Source: Phenylobacterium sp. (GTDB lineage Bacteria; Pseudomonadota; Alphaproteobacteria; Caulobacterales; Caulobacteraceae). Taken from it: DNA of 64,000 nt. Both the position numbers and the translations under genes were made by a program. The notes beneath the pieces were generated by a model. It worked only from the letters and a program-made list of their open reading frames with translations, did not search any database and was not told the DNA's origin. Of the stretch, positions 36,775-45,365 are shown one piece after another. Location of the stretch: NCBI RefSeq assembly GCF_004297125.1, contig NZ_SCVD01000021.1, forward strand, positions 248,001-312,000. The letters are read 5' to 3'. Positions within the stretch are counted from its first letter, which is position 1. The number at the start of each line of letters is the position of its first letter.

Positions 36775-38718
36775 TCAAACCGCCCAGCAGCCGCAGCCGA
36801 AGGCGCCCCAGAAGGTCGGGGCGTCGGCGGCCGGCGCCTTGCGACCCAGGGCCGCGGCGTGGTCGTGGCCGTGGACGTCGCAGGATTTTGCGCAGCCGCA
36901 GGCCGACGCCATCAAGGCGGCGGAGCCGCGCCTGGCGCGGTCCTGATAGCCGCCGAACACGCGGACCGGCGACCATTCGGGCATCGGTTTAGGCAGTTCG
37001 GGCGCCAGGGGACGATAGTCGGCCTCGCCATGGACGACCTTGCCGCCCAGCAGCGTCAGCACGGCGCCCAGGTGGGCGATCCGGTCCTCGGCCACGCCGA
37101 AGTAGTCGTCCGAGAGCACCGCCAGGTCGGCAAGCTGGCCGGCCTTGATCTGCCCCTTCTTGCCCTGCTCGTTGGAGAACCAAGTGTTGGCCTCGGTCCA
37201 GAGGCGGAGCGCACTTTCGCGGTCCAGCCGGTTGGCCTGCGGATAGAGGCTGAGGCCCCCCACGGTCTTGCCGGTCACCAGCCAGGAGAGCGAGACCCAC
37301 GGGTTGTAGCTGGCGACGCGGGTGGCGTCGGTGCCGGCGCCCACCGGCACGCCGGCGGCCATCATCTTGCGGATCGGCGGCGTCGCCTCGGCGGCGCGTT
37401 CGCCATAGCGCTCGACAAAGTATTCGCCCTGGTAGGCCATGCGGTGCTGCACGGCGATGCCGCCGCCGAGGGCGGCGATGCGATCGATGTTGCGGTCGCT
37501 GATGGTCTCCGCATGGTCAAAGAACCAGTGCAGGCCGTTGAACGGCACGTCGCGGTTGACCTTCTCGAACACGTCCAGCGCGCGGGTGATGGTCTGGTCG
37601 TAGGTGGCGTGCAGGCGCCAGGGCCAGCGGTTCTCGGCCAGCAGGCGGATCACCGGCTCCAGGTCGCCTTCCATGTTCGCCGGCATCTCCGGACGCTCGA
37701 CGCGGAAGTCCTCGAAGTCGGCAGCGGAGTAGACCAGCATCTCGCCGGCGCCGTTGTGGCGATAGGTGTCGTCGCCCTGGCCGGGCTTCACCTGCTTGGA
37801 CCAGCCGGCGAAATCGGCCAGCTCTTCCTTCGGTTTCTGGGTGAAGAGGTTGTAGCTGATGCGCAGGGTCAACTGGTCGTCGGCGTGCAGCTTCTCGATG
37901 ATCGCATAGTCGTCGGGATAGTTCTGGAAGCCGCCGCCGGCGTCGATCACGCCAGTGACGCCCAGGCGGTTCATCTCACGCATGAAATGACGCGTGGAGT
38001 TGAGCTGGAACTCGGGCGGGAGCTTCGGGCCCTTGGCCAGGGTGGAATAGAGGATCGTCGCGTTCGGCCGGGCTAGCAGCAGGCCGGTGGGGTTGCCGGC
38101 CGCGTCGCGGACGATCTCGCCGCCGGGCGGGTTCGGCGTGTCCTTGGTGTAGCCCACCACCCTGAGCGCCGCGGCGTTCAACAAGGCGCGGTCGTAGAGG
38201 TGCAGGATGAAGACCGGCGTGTCGGGCGCGGCGGCGTTGAGCTCGTCAATGGTCGGCAGGCGCCTTTCGGCGAACTGGTGCTCGGTGAAGCCGCCGACCA
38301 CGCGCACCCACTGGTTCGGCGGCGTGATCTGCACCTGCGTCTTCAGCATCGCCATGGCGTCGGCGAGGCTGGGGACGCCGTCCCAGCGCAGCTCCATATT
38401 GTAGTTCAGCCCGCCGCGGATGATGTGCATGTGGCTGTCGATCAGGCCCGGGATGACCCGCCGGCCCTTGGCGTCGATGACCGTGGCGTTCGGCGCAGCC
38501 GCGGCGCGGACGTCGGCCTCGGAGCCCACCGCCAGGAACTTGCCGTCGCGGATCGCCACCGCCTGGGCCTGGGGGTTGCTCCGGTCCAGCGTGGTGACCT
38601 TGGCGTTCGTCAGGATCAGATCTTTGGACATGTTGGGCTTCCGGTCGGCGGCGTGGGCCTGGGTGGCGAGCGTCGCGGCGGCGGCGACGAGGGTCTGGCG
38701 GCGGCTGAAGGGGGTCAT
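36775..38718 (-). CDS. Tat-exported YtcJ-like amidohydrolase with Cys/His-rich C-terminal tail
   Basis: 647 residues from the ATG at 38716-38718. The N-terminus MTPFSRRQTLVAAAATLATQAHA is a Tat-type signal (SRRQTL). The enzyme is an amidohydrolase-3 member like YtcJ: VIPGLIDSHMHIIRGGLN with metal ligands His96 and His98, a central HATYDQTITRALDVFE and WFFDHAETISDRNIDRIAALGGGIAVQHRMAYQGEYF, and GAGTDATRVASYNPWVSLSWLVTG carrying the active-site Asp. The last ~40 residues (ACGCAKSCDVHGHDH ... GCGCWAV) hold five Cys and three His and are not part of the fold, which suggests a metal-binding or redox tail. Overlaps XapX by 4 bp. Confidence 0.88.
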   Translation of the reverse strand: MTPFSRRQTLVAAAATLATQAHAADRKPNMSKDLILTNAKVTTLDRSNPQAQAVAIRDGKFLAVGSEADVRAAAAPNATVIDAKGRRVIPGLIDSHMHIIRGGLNYNMELRWDGVPSLADAMAMLKTQVQITPPNQWVRVVGGFTEHQFAERRLPTIDELNAAAPDTPVFILHLYDRALLNAAALRVVGYTKDTPNPPGGEIVRDAAGNPTGLLLARPNATILYSTLAKGPKLPPEFQLNSTRHFMREMNRLGVTGVIDAGGGFQNYPDDYAIIEKLHADDQLTLRISYNLFTQKPKEELADFAGWSKQVKPGQGDDTYRHNGAGEMLVYSAADFEDFRVERPEMPANMEGDLEPVIRLLAENRWPWRLHATYDQTITRALDVFEKVNRDVPFNGLHWFFDHAETISDRNIDRIAALGGGIAVQHRMAYQGEYFVERYGERAAEATPPIRKMMAAGVPVGAGTDATRVASYNPWVSLSWLVTGKTVGGLSLYPQANRLDRESALRLWTEANTWFSNEQGKKGQIKAGQLADLAVLSDDYFGVAEDRIAHLGAVLTLLGGKVVHGEADYRPLAPELPKPMPEWSPVRVFGGYQDRARRGSAALMASACGCAKSCDVHGHDHAAALGRKAPAADAPTFWGAFGCGCWAV

Positions 38719-38978
38719 GCGTGATCCTTGTCGACGGGCTCGGCCTTGGGCGCGGACGGCGCGCCCAGAACCCGGGGCGCGCACTCGGTTTGCAGGAAGG
38801 CGACGACGTCGCGCCCGGCGAACAGGCGCTTCGCCAGCGGCAGCGCCTGTTCGCCCAGCAGGATCCCCATGAGGCCCAGCAGCGCGATCGCGGGCGGGGC
38901 CGGAGAACGGACGTTGAGCAGGCTGTAGACCACACCGACCAGCACGCCAGCGCCCATCGAAAGAAGGTAGGGCTTCAT
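38715..38978 (-). CDS. XapX-domain (DUF1427) small membrane protein
   Basis: 87 residues. The XapX domain is visible in full: KPYLLSMGAGVLVGVVYSLLNVRSPAPPAIALLGLMGILLGEQALP, two short transmembrane segments joined by a proline turn, then a hydrophilic tail (SAPKAEPVDKDHA). Members are often part of operons with amidohydrolases and alpha/beta hydrolases; their function is not known. Its stop overlaps the amidohydrolase start (ATGA), and it follows the alpha/beta hydrolase gene by 18 bp. Too small for most gene callers to annotate with confidence, but the domain is intact. Confidence 0.85.
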   Translation of the reverse strand: MKPYLLSMGAGVLVGVVYSLLNVRSPAPPAIALLGLMGILLGEQALPLAKRLFAGRDVVAFLQTECAPRVLGAPSAPKAEPVDKDHA

Positions 38979-38996
38979 CGTCCGTTCTCCTGGCGT

Positions 38997-39818
38997 CTAG
39001 CTGCGGGCGAAGGCCAGCAGGTCGGCGTTCAGCCGCTCCTGGTGGGTGGCGGTGAGGCCGTGCGGGGCGCCCTCGTAGACCTTGAGCATCGCGTTCGGGA
39101 TGATCTTGGCCGACAGCAGGCCCGCATTCCCGATCGGGACGATCTGGTCATCGTCGCCGTGGACGACCAGCGCCGGCACGTCGATCTTCTTCAGGTCCTC
39201 GGTGTAGTCGACCTCGGAGAATTCCCGGACGCAGAGATATTGGCCCAGGACCGAGCCCTGCATGCCCTGCGCCCAGAAGGACTGGCGCAGGCCCTCGCTG
39301 ACCCGGGCGCCTTCGCGGTTGAAGCCGAAGAAGGCTGTAGGCAGGTCGAGGTAGAACTGCGAGCGGTTGTCGAGGACGGCCTTGCGGATGCCGTCGAACA
39401 CGTCGATCGGCAGGCCGTTCGGATAGGCTTCGCTTCTGACCATGGTCGGGGGCACCGCGCCGATCAGCACCATCTTGGCGACGCGGCTCGTGCCGTGCCG
39501 GCCAATATAGTGGGCGATCTCGCCGCCGCCGGTGGAGTGGCCCACCAGGATGGCGTCCTTCAGGTCTAGGGCCTCGATCACCGCGGCAAGGTCGTCAGCG
39601 TAGGTGTCCATGTCATTGCCGGCAGCCGGCTGGTCCGAGCGGCCGTGACCGCGGCGGTCATGGGCGATCACCCGGTAGCCGTTCTGCGCCATGAACAGCA
39701 TCTGGCCGTCCCAGGCGTCGGCGCTGAGCGGCCATCCGTGGGAGAAGACCACGGGCTGACCTTGCCCCCAGTCCTTGTAGAATATCCGCGTACCGTCTTT
39801 CGTCGTCACGAAGCTCAT
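38997..39818 (-). CDS. Alpha/beta hydrolase (non-heme chloroperoxidase/arylesterase type)
   Basis: 273 residues. Nucleophile Ser95 in the elbow [10 protein letters not shown], Asp in [12 protein letters not shown] and His in [12 protein letters not shown] complete the triad; the oxyanion region [15 protein letters not shown] precedes. The signature [26 protein letters not shown] and the overall length match the cofactor-free chloroperoxidase/arylesterase family, which hydrolyses small esters and can perhydrolyse acids. No signal peptide. Second gene of the LysR-linked operon. Confidence 0.9.
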   Translation of the reverse strand: MSFVTTKDGTRIFYKDWGQGQPVVFSHGWPLSADAWDGQMLFMAQNGYRVIAHDRRGHGRSDQPAAGNDMDTYADDLAAVIEALDLKDAILVGHSTGGGEIAHYIGRHGTSRVAKMVLIGAVPPTMVRSEAYPNGLPIDVFDGIRKAVLDNRSQFYLDLPTAFFGFNREGARVSEGLRQSFWAQGMQGSVLGQYLCVREFSEVDYTEDLKKIDVPALVVHGDDDQIVPIGNAGLLSAKIIPNAMLKVYEGAPHGLTATHQERLNADLLAFARS

Positions 39819-39885
39819 GACTCGTTCCTTGATTTCGGGGATGTGAAGAAGAGCGGCGGGCGCTCAGGCCCGCCCGCGGGTCAGG

Positions 39886-40545
39886 TCAATGGCCGCCTTC
39901 GGAGGCGCCGAACATGGTCTTGGCGTAGGTGACGCCCAGGCCATAGGCGCCGCCCAGCTTCTTCGCCAGGCCGGTGGTGAAATCGTACGTCTCGGCGCGG
40001 GCCCAGTCGCGTTGCAGCTCAAGCAGGTATTGCAGCGAGGTCATCGGCTTGGCGCCGGCCTGGATCATCCGCTGGACGGCGCGCTCGTGGGCCTCGTCGG
40101 AGATGTCGCCCGAGGCGTCGGTGATCACATAAGCCTCGAAGCCCTGCTCGAGCGCCGAGAGCACCGGGCCCACAATGCACACTGAGGTCCAGAGGCCGGC
40201 GAAGACCAGGCGATCCTTGCCGATGTGGTTGATCTCGTCGATCACCGCGGCGTCCTCCCAGGTGTTCATCGAGGTGCGGTCCAGCAACTTCTGGCCGGGA
40301 AAGGCGTCGGTGATCTCGCTGAACATCGGGCCGGAGAAGCTCTCGGCGGCCACCGTGGTCAGGATGGTGGGGACCTTGAAGCCTGCGGCGGCGTTGGCGA
40401 TCAGGCCGGCGTTGTTGCGCAGCAGGGTGGCGTCGATCGACTTCGTGGCGAAGGCCATCTGCGACTGGAAATCGATGAGGACCAGGGCGTGGTTGGTCGG
40501 CGAAAGCAGGCCCTTGGCCGGCGTCGGGGTGGCGGTGATGGTCAT
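39886..40545 (-). CDS. Isochorismatase-superfamily hydrolase (YcaC-like)
   Basis: 219 residues. The cysteine-hydrolase fold is evident: HALVLIDFQSQMAF with Asp25, AGLWTSVCIVGPVLSALEQGFEAYVITDASGD with catalytic Cys123, and RTSMNTWEDAAVIDEINHIGKDRLV. YcaC-like enzymes are octameric cysteine hydrolases acting on small amides or related compounds; the physiological substrate is unknown. First gene of the operon, transcribed from the promoter region shared with the 124-bp gap to the MFS gene. Downstream genes encode two more hydrolases (alpha/beta and amidohydrolase), suggesting stepwise hydrolysis of one compound. Confidence 0.85.
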   Translation of the reverse strand: MTITATPTPAKGLLSPTNHALVLIDFQSQMAFATKSIDATLLRNNAGLIANAAAGFKVPTILTTVAAESFSGPMFSEITDAFPGQKLLDRTSMNTWEDAAVIDEINHIGKDRLVFAGLWTSVCIVGPVLSALEQGFEAYVITDASGDISDEAHERAVQRMIQAGAKPMTSLQYLLELQRDWARAETYDFTTGLAKKLGGAYGLGVTYAKTMFGASEGGH

Positions 40546-40669
40546 GGTCGTCCCTCTTTCGGTGTGCGGTTGGCTGGCGTCCCCGTCGGGGCTCGCGTCT
40601 GCCGTGACGCCATTGGTATGGGCGCCTGGTCCGCGTAGGAAGTTGGATAAATTCCGACTTTCCGTTCTA

Positions 40670-41854
40670 TTAAATTGAATGTCTGGGCCGTAGCTGCGGA
40701 GGGATCGCGGCGAGCGCGAAGGCGACGCCGAGCGCAGAGGCGGCAGGCCAGCCGCCGGCGGACCAGGCGCTCATCGCGAGCGCCGATCCCGTCGCGCCGC
40801 CGAGGAACATCGCGCCCATGAAGAGCGTGTTGAGCCGCGAGCGCGCCTCCGGGCGCAGGGCGAACACCACGTGCTGGTTCGAGACCAGCCCCCCTTGAAC
40901 GGCGAGATCGAGCGCGATGACGCCCACGACCAGGCCGGGCAGGGCGTTCCAGAGGGCGAAGATCAGCCAAGCGAACACGGTGACCCCGACGCCGGCCAGG
41001 ATCACCGGCCGGGGGCCCTTGCGGTCCGCGAGCGCGCCGGCCGCCGGCGCGGCCAGCGCGCCGAGCGCGCCTATCACTCCGAACAGGCCGGCGACGCCCG
41101 CGCCCAGCCCGAAACGGGGCTCCTGAAGATGCAGGGCGAGGAGGGTCCAGAACACCGTGAAGGCGGCGAACAGCATGGCCTGGGTCAGCGCCGCCCGCCG
41201 AAGTTCGGCGAACTCGCGCCACAGATCCACGAGGCTGCGGAGCAGCGGGAGGTATCCGATCGACGTCGTGGGCCGGCTGACCGGCAACCGCGCCATCATC
41301 AGGACCCCCGCGCCGAGCGCGATCGGCACGCCCAGCCAGAACATGGCGCGCCACCCGAAGCTGGAGCCGACGAAGCCGGCGAGCGTGCGGCTGAGCAGGA
41401 TGCCACAGAGCAGCCCCGCCATCACCAGACCCACTGTCGCGCCGCGCCGCTCAGGGCTGGCGAGATGCGCGGCGAACGGGACGATCTGCTGGGCGACCGT
41501 GGCTGCCAGTCCGACCACAAGAAAGGCCGCGAGCAGGGCCAGGGCGTTGGGGGCGACCGCGGTGGCGGCCAGGGCCAGAGCCAGGCCGCCGAACTGCAGC
41601 CCGACCAGGCGGCGGCGTTCGACCAGGTCGCCCAGGGGCACGAGAAGGAAGAGGCCCAGCGCATAGCCGAGCTGGGTCGCCGTCGGAACGAGACCCGTCA
41701 GCCGGCCTGGAAGGTCGCGCTGAATGAGGCCCAGCAGGGGCTGATTGTAGTAAATGTTGGCGACCGCCAGGCCTGCCGCGGCGGCCATGGCGAGGACCAG
41801 GCCACGCTCGGCTGCAGCCGCTGGCGCGTCGGATAGCAAGTGGCGGGAGGACAT
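40670..41854 (-). CDS. MFS transporter (drug-efflux type)
   Basis: 394 residues from the ATG at 41852-41854, with twelve hydrophobic segments. Features include [55 protein letters not shown] at the first loop (a GDLVERRRL motif A) and a second LADRKGPRP loop in the second half. Similar proteins are putative exporters of small molecules. It is divergent from a LysR gene 96 bp away that probably controls it. The operator candidate at 41906-41927 lies between them. Confidence 0.88.
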   Translation of the reverse strand: MSSRHLLSDAPAAAAERGLVLAMAAAAGLAVANIYYNQPLLGLIQRDLPGRLTGLVPTATQLGYALGLFLLVPLGDLVERRRLVGLQFGGLALALAATAVAPNALALLAAFLVVGLAATVAQQIVPFAAHLASPERRGATVGLVMAGLLCGILLSRTLAGFVGSSFGWRAMFWLGVPIALGAGVLMMARLPVSRPTTSIGYLPLLRSLVDLWREFAELRRAALTQAMLFAAFTVFWTLLALHLQEPRFGLGAGVAGLFGVIGALGALAAPAAGALADRKGPRPVILAGVGVTVFAWLIFALWNALPGLVVGVIALDLAVQGGLVSNQHVVFALRPEARSRLNTLFMGAMFLGGATGSALAMSAWSAGGWPAASALGVAFALAAIPPQLRPRHSI

Positions 41855-41905
41855 GGCGTGGCTCCGATTTCGACGGTCCACACATGCGAGAAGCTCAATC
41901 TGTGA

Positions 41906-41927
41906 TGTAGTGACGCAATCTGCTACA
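41906..41927. promoter_or_regulatory. Candidate LysR operator
   Basis: TGTAG-N12-CTACA, a perfect 5-bp inverted repeat in the 96-bp gap between the divergent MFS and LysR genes. The T-rich/A-rich dyad with a 12-base centre is near the T-N11-A form bound by LysR proteins, which normally bind the divergent promoter of their target. Confidence 0.5.
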
Positions 41928-41950
41928 CCGGTGCATCAGAAAGTGTTGAT

Positions 41951-42829
41951 ATGGATTCTGCGGGCCTCGCCGTCTTCGTCCAAGCCAGCCAGGCTGGAAG
42001 CGTCGCGGCCGGGGCGCGCCGGCTGCGGATTTCTCCCCTGACGGCCGCCCGGCGCCTCAGCGCCCTGGAAACCGACCTTGGCGTCAGGCTGCTTCACCGA
42101 ACCACGCGCGCGATCAGCCTGACGCCGGAGGGCGAGACCTTCCTGCCTCATGCGATGGCCGTGCTGGAGGCGGAGGCGGCCGCGCGGGACAGCGTGCGCC
42201 CGACCGCCGGCGGGGTCTTGGGTCTGTTGCGGATCACAACCTCCGACGCCTTCGGACGCCGGGTGGTGACGCCGATCGTCGCCGATTTCATGGCGGCGCA
42301 TTGCGACGTCCGCGTCGATCTTATCGTGACCGACCGTCTCGTCGACCTCGTCGCGGAAGGGGTGGATGTGGCGATCCGGATCGCCGAGCCCGCAGACAGC
42401 AGCCTGATCGGGCGACGGCTCTCCGACAATCGGCGCGACCTCTATGCTTCGCCTGGATACCTCGCCACGGGGCGCGCGCCGCAGGTTCTGTCAGACCTCT
42501 CCCGCCATGCGAACCTCGTCCAGACGGGCGTCGATCACTGGCCGTTCCTGGCGGGTGACCGGCGCGTCCGAATTCCGGTGGCCGGCCGCTTCACCGCGAC
42601 GTCGATCGAAAGCCTGCACGCCGCCTGCCTGAGCGGCCTCGGGATCGGGATGTTCTCAAGCTGGGTGGTTCGTGACGACCTGGCCGCCGGCCGGTTGGTG
42701 CGCCTGCCGCTGGCGGACGCCACGCCGGAACCGCTGGCCATCTGGGCGCTCTATCCCAGCCGTCGGCTAACCCCGGCAAAGGTCAGCGCCTTCATCGCCT
42801 TCGTGAAGCTTCGCTTAGGGGCGGTTTAG
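41951..42829 (+). CDS. LysR-family transcriptional regulator
   Basis: 292 residues. N-terminal HTH: GLAVFVQASQAGSVAAGARRLRISPLTAARRLSALETDLGVRLLHRTTRAISLTPEGE (residues 4-61), then a co-inducer domain with GLLRITTSDAFGRRVVTPIVADFMAAHCDVRVDLIVTDRLVDLVAEGVDVAIRIAEPADSSLIGRRL, typical of CrgA-type activators. It is divergently transcribed from an MFS exporter, the usual arrangement for a regulator and its target; the intergenic dyad described above is the likely site. Nothing indicates which compound it senses. Confidence 0.88.
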   Translation: MDSAGLAVFVQASQAGSVAAGARRLRISPLTAARRLSALETDLGVRLLHRTTRAISLTPEGETFLPHAMAVLEAEAAARDSVRPTAGGVLGLLRITTSDAFGRRVVTPIVADFMAAHCDVRVDLIVTDRLVDLVAEGVDVAIRIAEPADSSLIGRRLSDNRRDLYASPGYLATGRAPQVLSDLSRHANLVQTGVDHWPFLAGDRRVRIPVAGRFTATSIESLHAACLSGLGIGMFSSWVVRDDLAAGRLVRLPLADATPEPLAIWALYPSRRLTPAKVSAFIAFVKLRLGAV

Positions 42830-42880
42830 GGGCGCCAGCGCCGAAACTGGGTGGGTCGAGGCGGCGACCGCAGCTGGCGT

Positions 42881-43648
42881 CTATATGTCGTAGCCGGGCA
42901 ATTCTCGGTTCAGCCTTCGCAGCGAACCCGGCCAGCCCAGTTTGCCGCCGATCCCGCGCGCGACCTGGCGGGCGACTTCGTCCTGGGCTTCCTGCGGCGC
43001 GATCAGGACGTTCTCGCGGCCGGCGCTCAACGCCATCACCTGCTGGAGGCACGCGCGTTCAAGGTAGAACATCCCGGTCCAGCACTCGGCGGCGTTGCGA
43101 CCGATCGCCAGGGTCCCGTGGTTGCGGAGGAGCATCAGGGTCTTGCGGCCGAGATCCGCCACGATCCGCTCGCGTTCCTCATGGTTCAGCGCGATGCCCT
43201 CGTAGCCGTGGTAGGCGAGATGGGGCAGGGCGATCAATGCGTGCTGCGACAGTGGCAGGAGGCCTTCCTTCTGGGCCGCCACGGCGACGCCGTGGTCGGT
43301 GTGCAGGTGCATGACGTAGCCGGCGTCGGGCCTCGCCGAGTGGATCGCCGAGTGGATCGTGAACCCTGCCGGATTGATCATCTCGTCGGTGTCCTGCAGG
43401 AGGTTCCCGTCGATATCGATCCGGATCAGCGCCGAGGCGGTCATCTCTTCGAAGAACCAGCCGTACGGGTTGATCAGGAACTGGTGTCCCGGCCCGGGGA
43501 TGCGAGCCGAGATGTGGGTGTAGACCATGTCGTCCCACCCATGCAGCGCGACCAGCCGGTAGAGCGCCGACAGCTCGACCCGGGCGTGCCACTCCTCGGG
43601 CGAGACCTGATCCCGCAACGTCGTGGCCTTGGCGAGGGGGGCGGTCAT
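42881..43648 (-). CDS. Class II aldolase/adducin-family protein
   Basis: 255 residues. The metal ligands typical of class II aldolases are visible: HLHTDHG (near 114-120) and RNHGTLAIG (~175), with an additional GWDDMVYTHISARIP start motif. The enzyme group uses a divalent metal for retro-aldol cleavage or decarboxylation, though some members are adducin-like with no activity. It is the last gene of the seven-gene operon that starts with the LLM monooxygenase; its start overlaps the CaiB gene stop by 4 bp. A retro-aldol step on a hydroxyacyl product would fit the operon (inference). Confidence 0.85.
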   Translation of the reverse strand: MTAPLAKATTLRDQVSPEEWHARVELSALYRLVALHGWDDMVYTHISARIPGPGHQFLINPYGWFFEEMTASALIRIDIDGNLLQDTDEMINPAGFTIHSAIHSARPDAGYVMHLHTDHGVAVAAQKEGLLPLSQHALIALPHLAYHGYEGIALNHEERERIVADLGRKTLMLLRNHGTLAIGRNAAECWTGMFYLERACLQQVMALSAGRENVLIAPQEAQDEVARQVARGIGGKLGWPGSLRRLNRELPGYDI

Positions 43649-44850
43649 GAGGCGTCTCCACAGGCGGCGGCTGGGGCTGCGGCGTCCGCCAGGCCGAGCT
43701 CGCGCCGCACCTCGTCGGTGTGCTGGCCGAGGACTGGGGGGACGCCCTGGTCATCCGGCCCGGGGCGGCTGAAACGGACCGGCGGGCGCATCTCGAAGTA
43801 GGGGCCGACGGCCGCGTGCTCGCGGCGGCGGAAGAAGTTGGTCGCCACCAGATGCGGGTCTTGTTGGATGTCCGCCAGGTCGCGGGCCGGCGTCGCCGGG
43901 ATCGACGCGGCATTAAGCGCCTCGAACCACTCGGCGCTGGTGCGCTGGGGCGTCAGCGTGGCGAGGATCTGGTAGAGCGCGCCGAGGTTGGCGGCGCGTT
44001 CCTGCGGGGTCGCCAGGCCCGGCTTCCGCACCACATCCGGCCGACCGGTCATCTCGAACAACTTGATCCAGGCGTCGTCGTTGTAGGGCACGATGGCGAT
44101 ATGCCCGTCGGCGGTCGGGAATGGCTGCCGGTCCGGATCGACCTGGCGGAAGTATCCCACCGGTCCGGTGGGTGGGTCGAAGGTCAAGCCGAACAGGTGC
44201 TCCTGCAGCAGGAAGTGCACGAAGGTCTCGAACATGGCGACTTCGACGAACTGGCCCTCGCCGGTCTTTAGCCGGTGGATGTAGGCTGCCAGCAGCGCAT
44301 AGGCGGCGTGAAGCCCGGCGACCTTGTCGGCGATGGCGGAGGGCACGTAGCGCGGGCGCGGATCGCCATCGACAAGGCTCTGCATGCTGGTCATGCCCGA
44401 TGCGGTCTGGATCACGTCGTCATAGGCCTGCAGCCCCCCATAGGGGCCGTCCGAGCCGAAGCCGACGCAGTGCAGGTAGATGATCCGCGGGTTGATCGCC
44501 TTGACGGCTTCGTAGTCCAGGCCCAGGCGGTCGATGGCCGATGCACGAACGTTGTGGATGAAGATGTCCGCGTCCTTCAGCAGGGCGCGCATCACGGCGA
44601 GATCAGCTTCGTCCTTGAGGTCCAGGGCGACCGAACGCTTGCCGCGGTTCAGCGACATGTAGACCGGCCCCATCATCGGATTGCGCTGGGTCACGCCAGC
44701 CATGCGCGAGCTGTCGCCCGTCGGGACCTCGACCTTGGTCACCTCGGCGCCGAGATCGGCGAGGGTGAGGGTGCAATAGGGACCGAAGATCACCGAGGTC
44801 AGATCGACGACCTTGAGGCCTTCCAGCATGCGGCTCTGGGGGGGGTGCAT
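43645..44850 (-). CDS. CaiB/BaiF-family CoA transferase
   Basis: 401 residues. The class III CoA-transferase signature is present: LEGLKVVDLTSVIFGPYCTLTLADLGAEVTKVE near the start, NRGKRSVALDLKDEAD, YLHCVGFGSDGPYGGLQAYDDVIQTASGM, and the catalytic Asp175 in PSAIADKVAGLHAA. Such enzymes move CoA between acyl-CoA and free acids through an aspartyl-CoA anhydride. It is sixth in the operon, between the flavin reductase (1-bp overlap, TAATG) and the aldolase. It would activate an acid formed by the upstream oxidation so that the acyl-CoA dehydrogenases of the neighbouring operon can act (inference). Confidence 0.9.
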   Translation of the reverse strand: MHPPQSRMLEGLKVVDLTSVIFGPYCTLTLADLGAEVTKVEVPTGDSSRMAGVTQRNPMMGPVYMSLNRGKRSVALDLKDEADLAVMRALLKDADIFIHNVRASAIDRLGLDYEAVKAINPRIIYLHCVGFGSDGPYGGLQAYDDVIQTASGMTSMQSLVDGDPRPRYVPSAIADKVAGLHAAYALLAAYIHRLKTGEGQFVEVAMFETFVHFLLQEHLFGLTFDPPTGPVGYFRQVDPDRQPFPTADGHIAIVPYNDDAWIKLFEMTGRPDVVRKPGLATPQERAANLGALYQILATLTPQRTSAEWFEALNAASIPATPARDLADIQQDPHLVATNFFRRREHAAVGPYFEMRPPVRFSRPGPDDQGVPPVLGQHTDEVRRELGLADAAAPAAACGDAS

Positions 44851-45365
44851 TAAGGCCTCCTCAGGACGGTCGAGCCATAGAGGCCGTCGGCGTAGATCAG
44901 CGGATCGACGTCGCCATGCAGCCGGACGCCGAGCACTCGACCAATGAAAACGCCGTGGGTGCCATAGTGGAAATCGCCGTCATGGCGACAGCACACCACG
45001 GCCTGGGCGTCGGACAACCAGGGGACTTCGTCGTCGATCCAGACACCTTCCCCGAAGCGGGCCTCGCCCTTCACGGGGCCGTTGCAGCGGTTGGCGAGGT
45101 GCTGCTGAGCCTGACTCAGGATGTTGATGTTGAAGTCGGCCTTCGCGCTGAACGCCGGGAAGATCGACGCGGTCTTGTTGATGCAGACCAGCAGGGAGGG
45201 CGGATCCAGGCTCAGGCTGTCGATGGCCGTGGCGGCCATGGCCATGCGCTGGCCTTCATGGCGCGTGGTGACGATGCAGACCGACTTGGCCAGCCGGCGC
45301 ATGGCCTGCGCCATGGCCTCGGCGAGGACGGCCTCAGGGCGACCGATGGCGGGGGCGACGGACAT
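44850..45365 (-). CDS. Flavin reductase-family protein (two-component monooxygenase partner)
   Basis: 171 residues from the ATG at 45363-45365. The flavin-reductase-like domain spans the protein: SVCIVTTRHEGQRMAMAATAIDSLSLDPPSLLVCINKTASIFPAFSAKADFNINILSQAQQHLA is the FMN-binding region and FHYGTHGVFIGRVLGV the C-terminal conserved part. These proteins reduce FMN or FAD with NAD(P)H and pass it to a partner flavin monooxygenase. The partner is probably the LLM-class enzyme at the head of the same operon. It overlaps the MFS stop by one base (TGATG) and is followed at one base by the CoA transferase. Confidence 0.88.
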   Translation of the reverse strand: MSVAPAIGRPEAVLAEAMAQAMRRLAKSVCIVTTRHEGQRMAMAATAIDSLSLDPPSLLVCINKTASIFPAFSAKADFNINILSQAQQHLANRCNGPVKGEARFGEGVWIDDEVPWLSDAQAVVCCRHDGDFHYGTHGVFIGRVLGVRLHGDVDPLIYADGLYGSTVLRRP

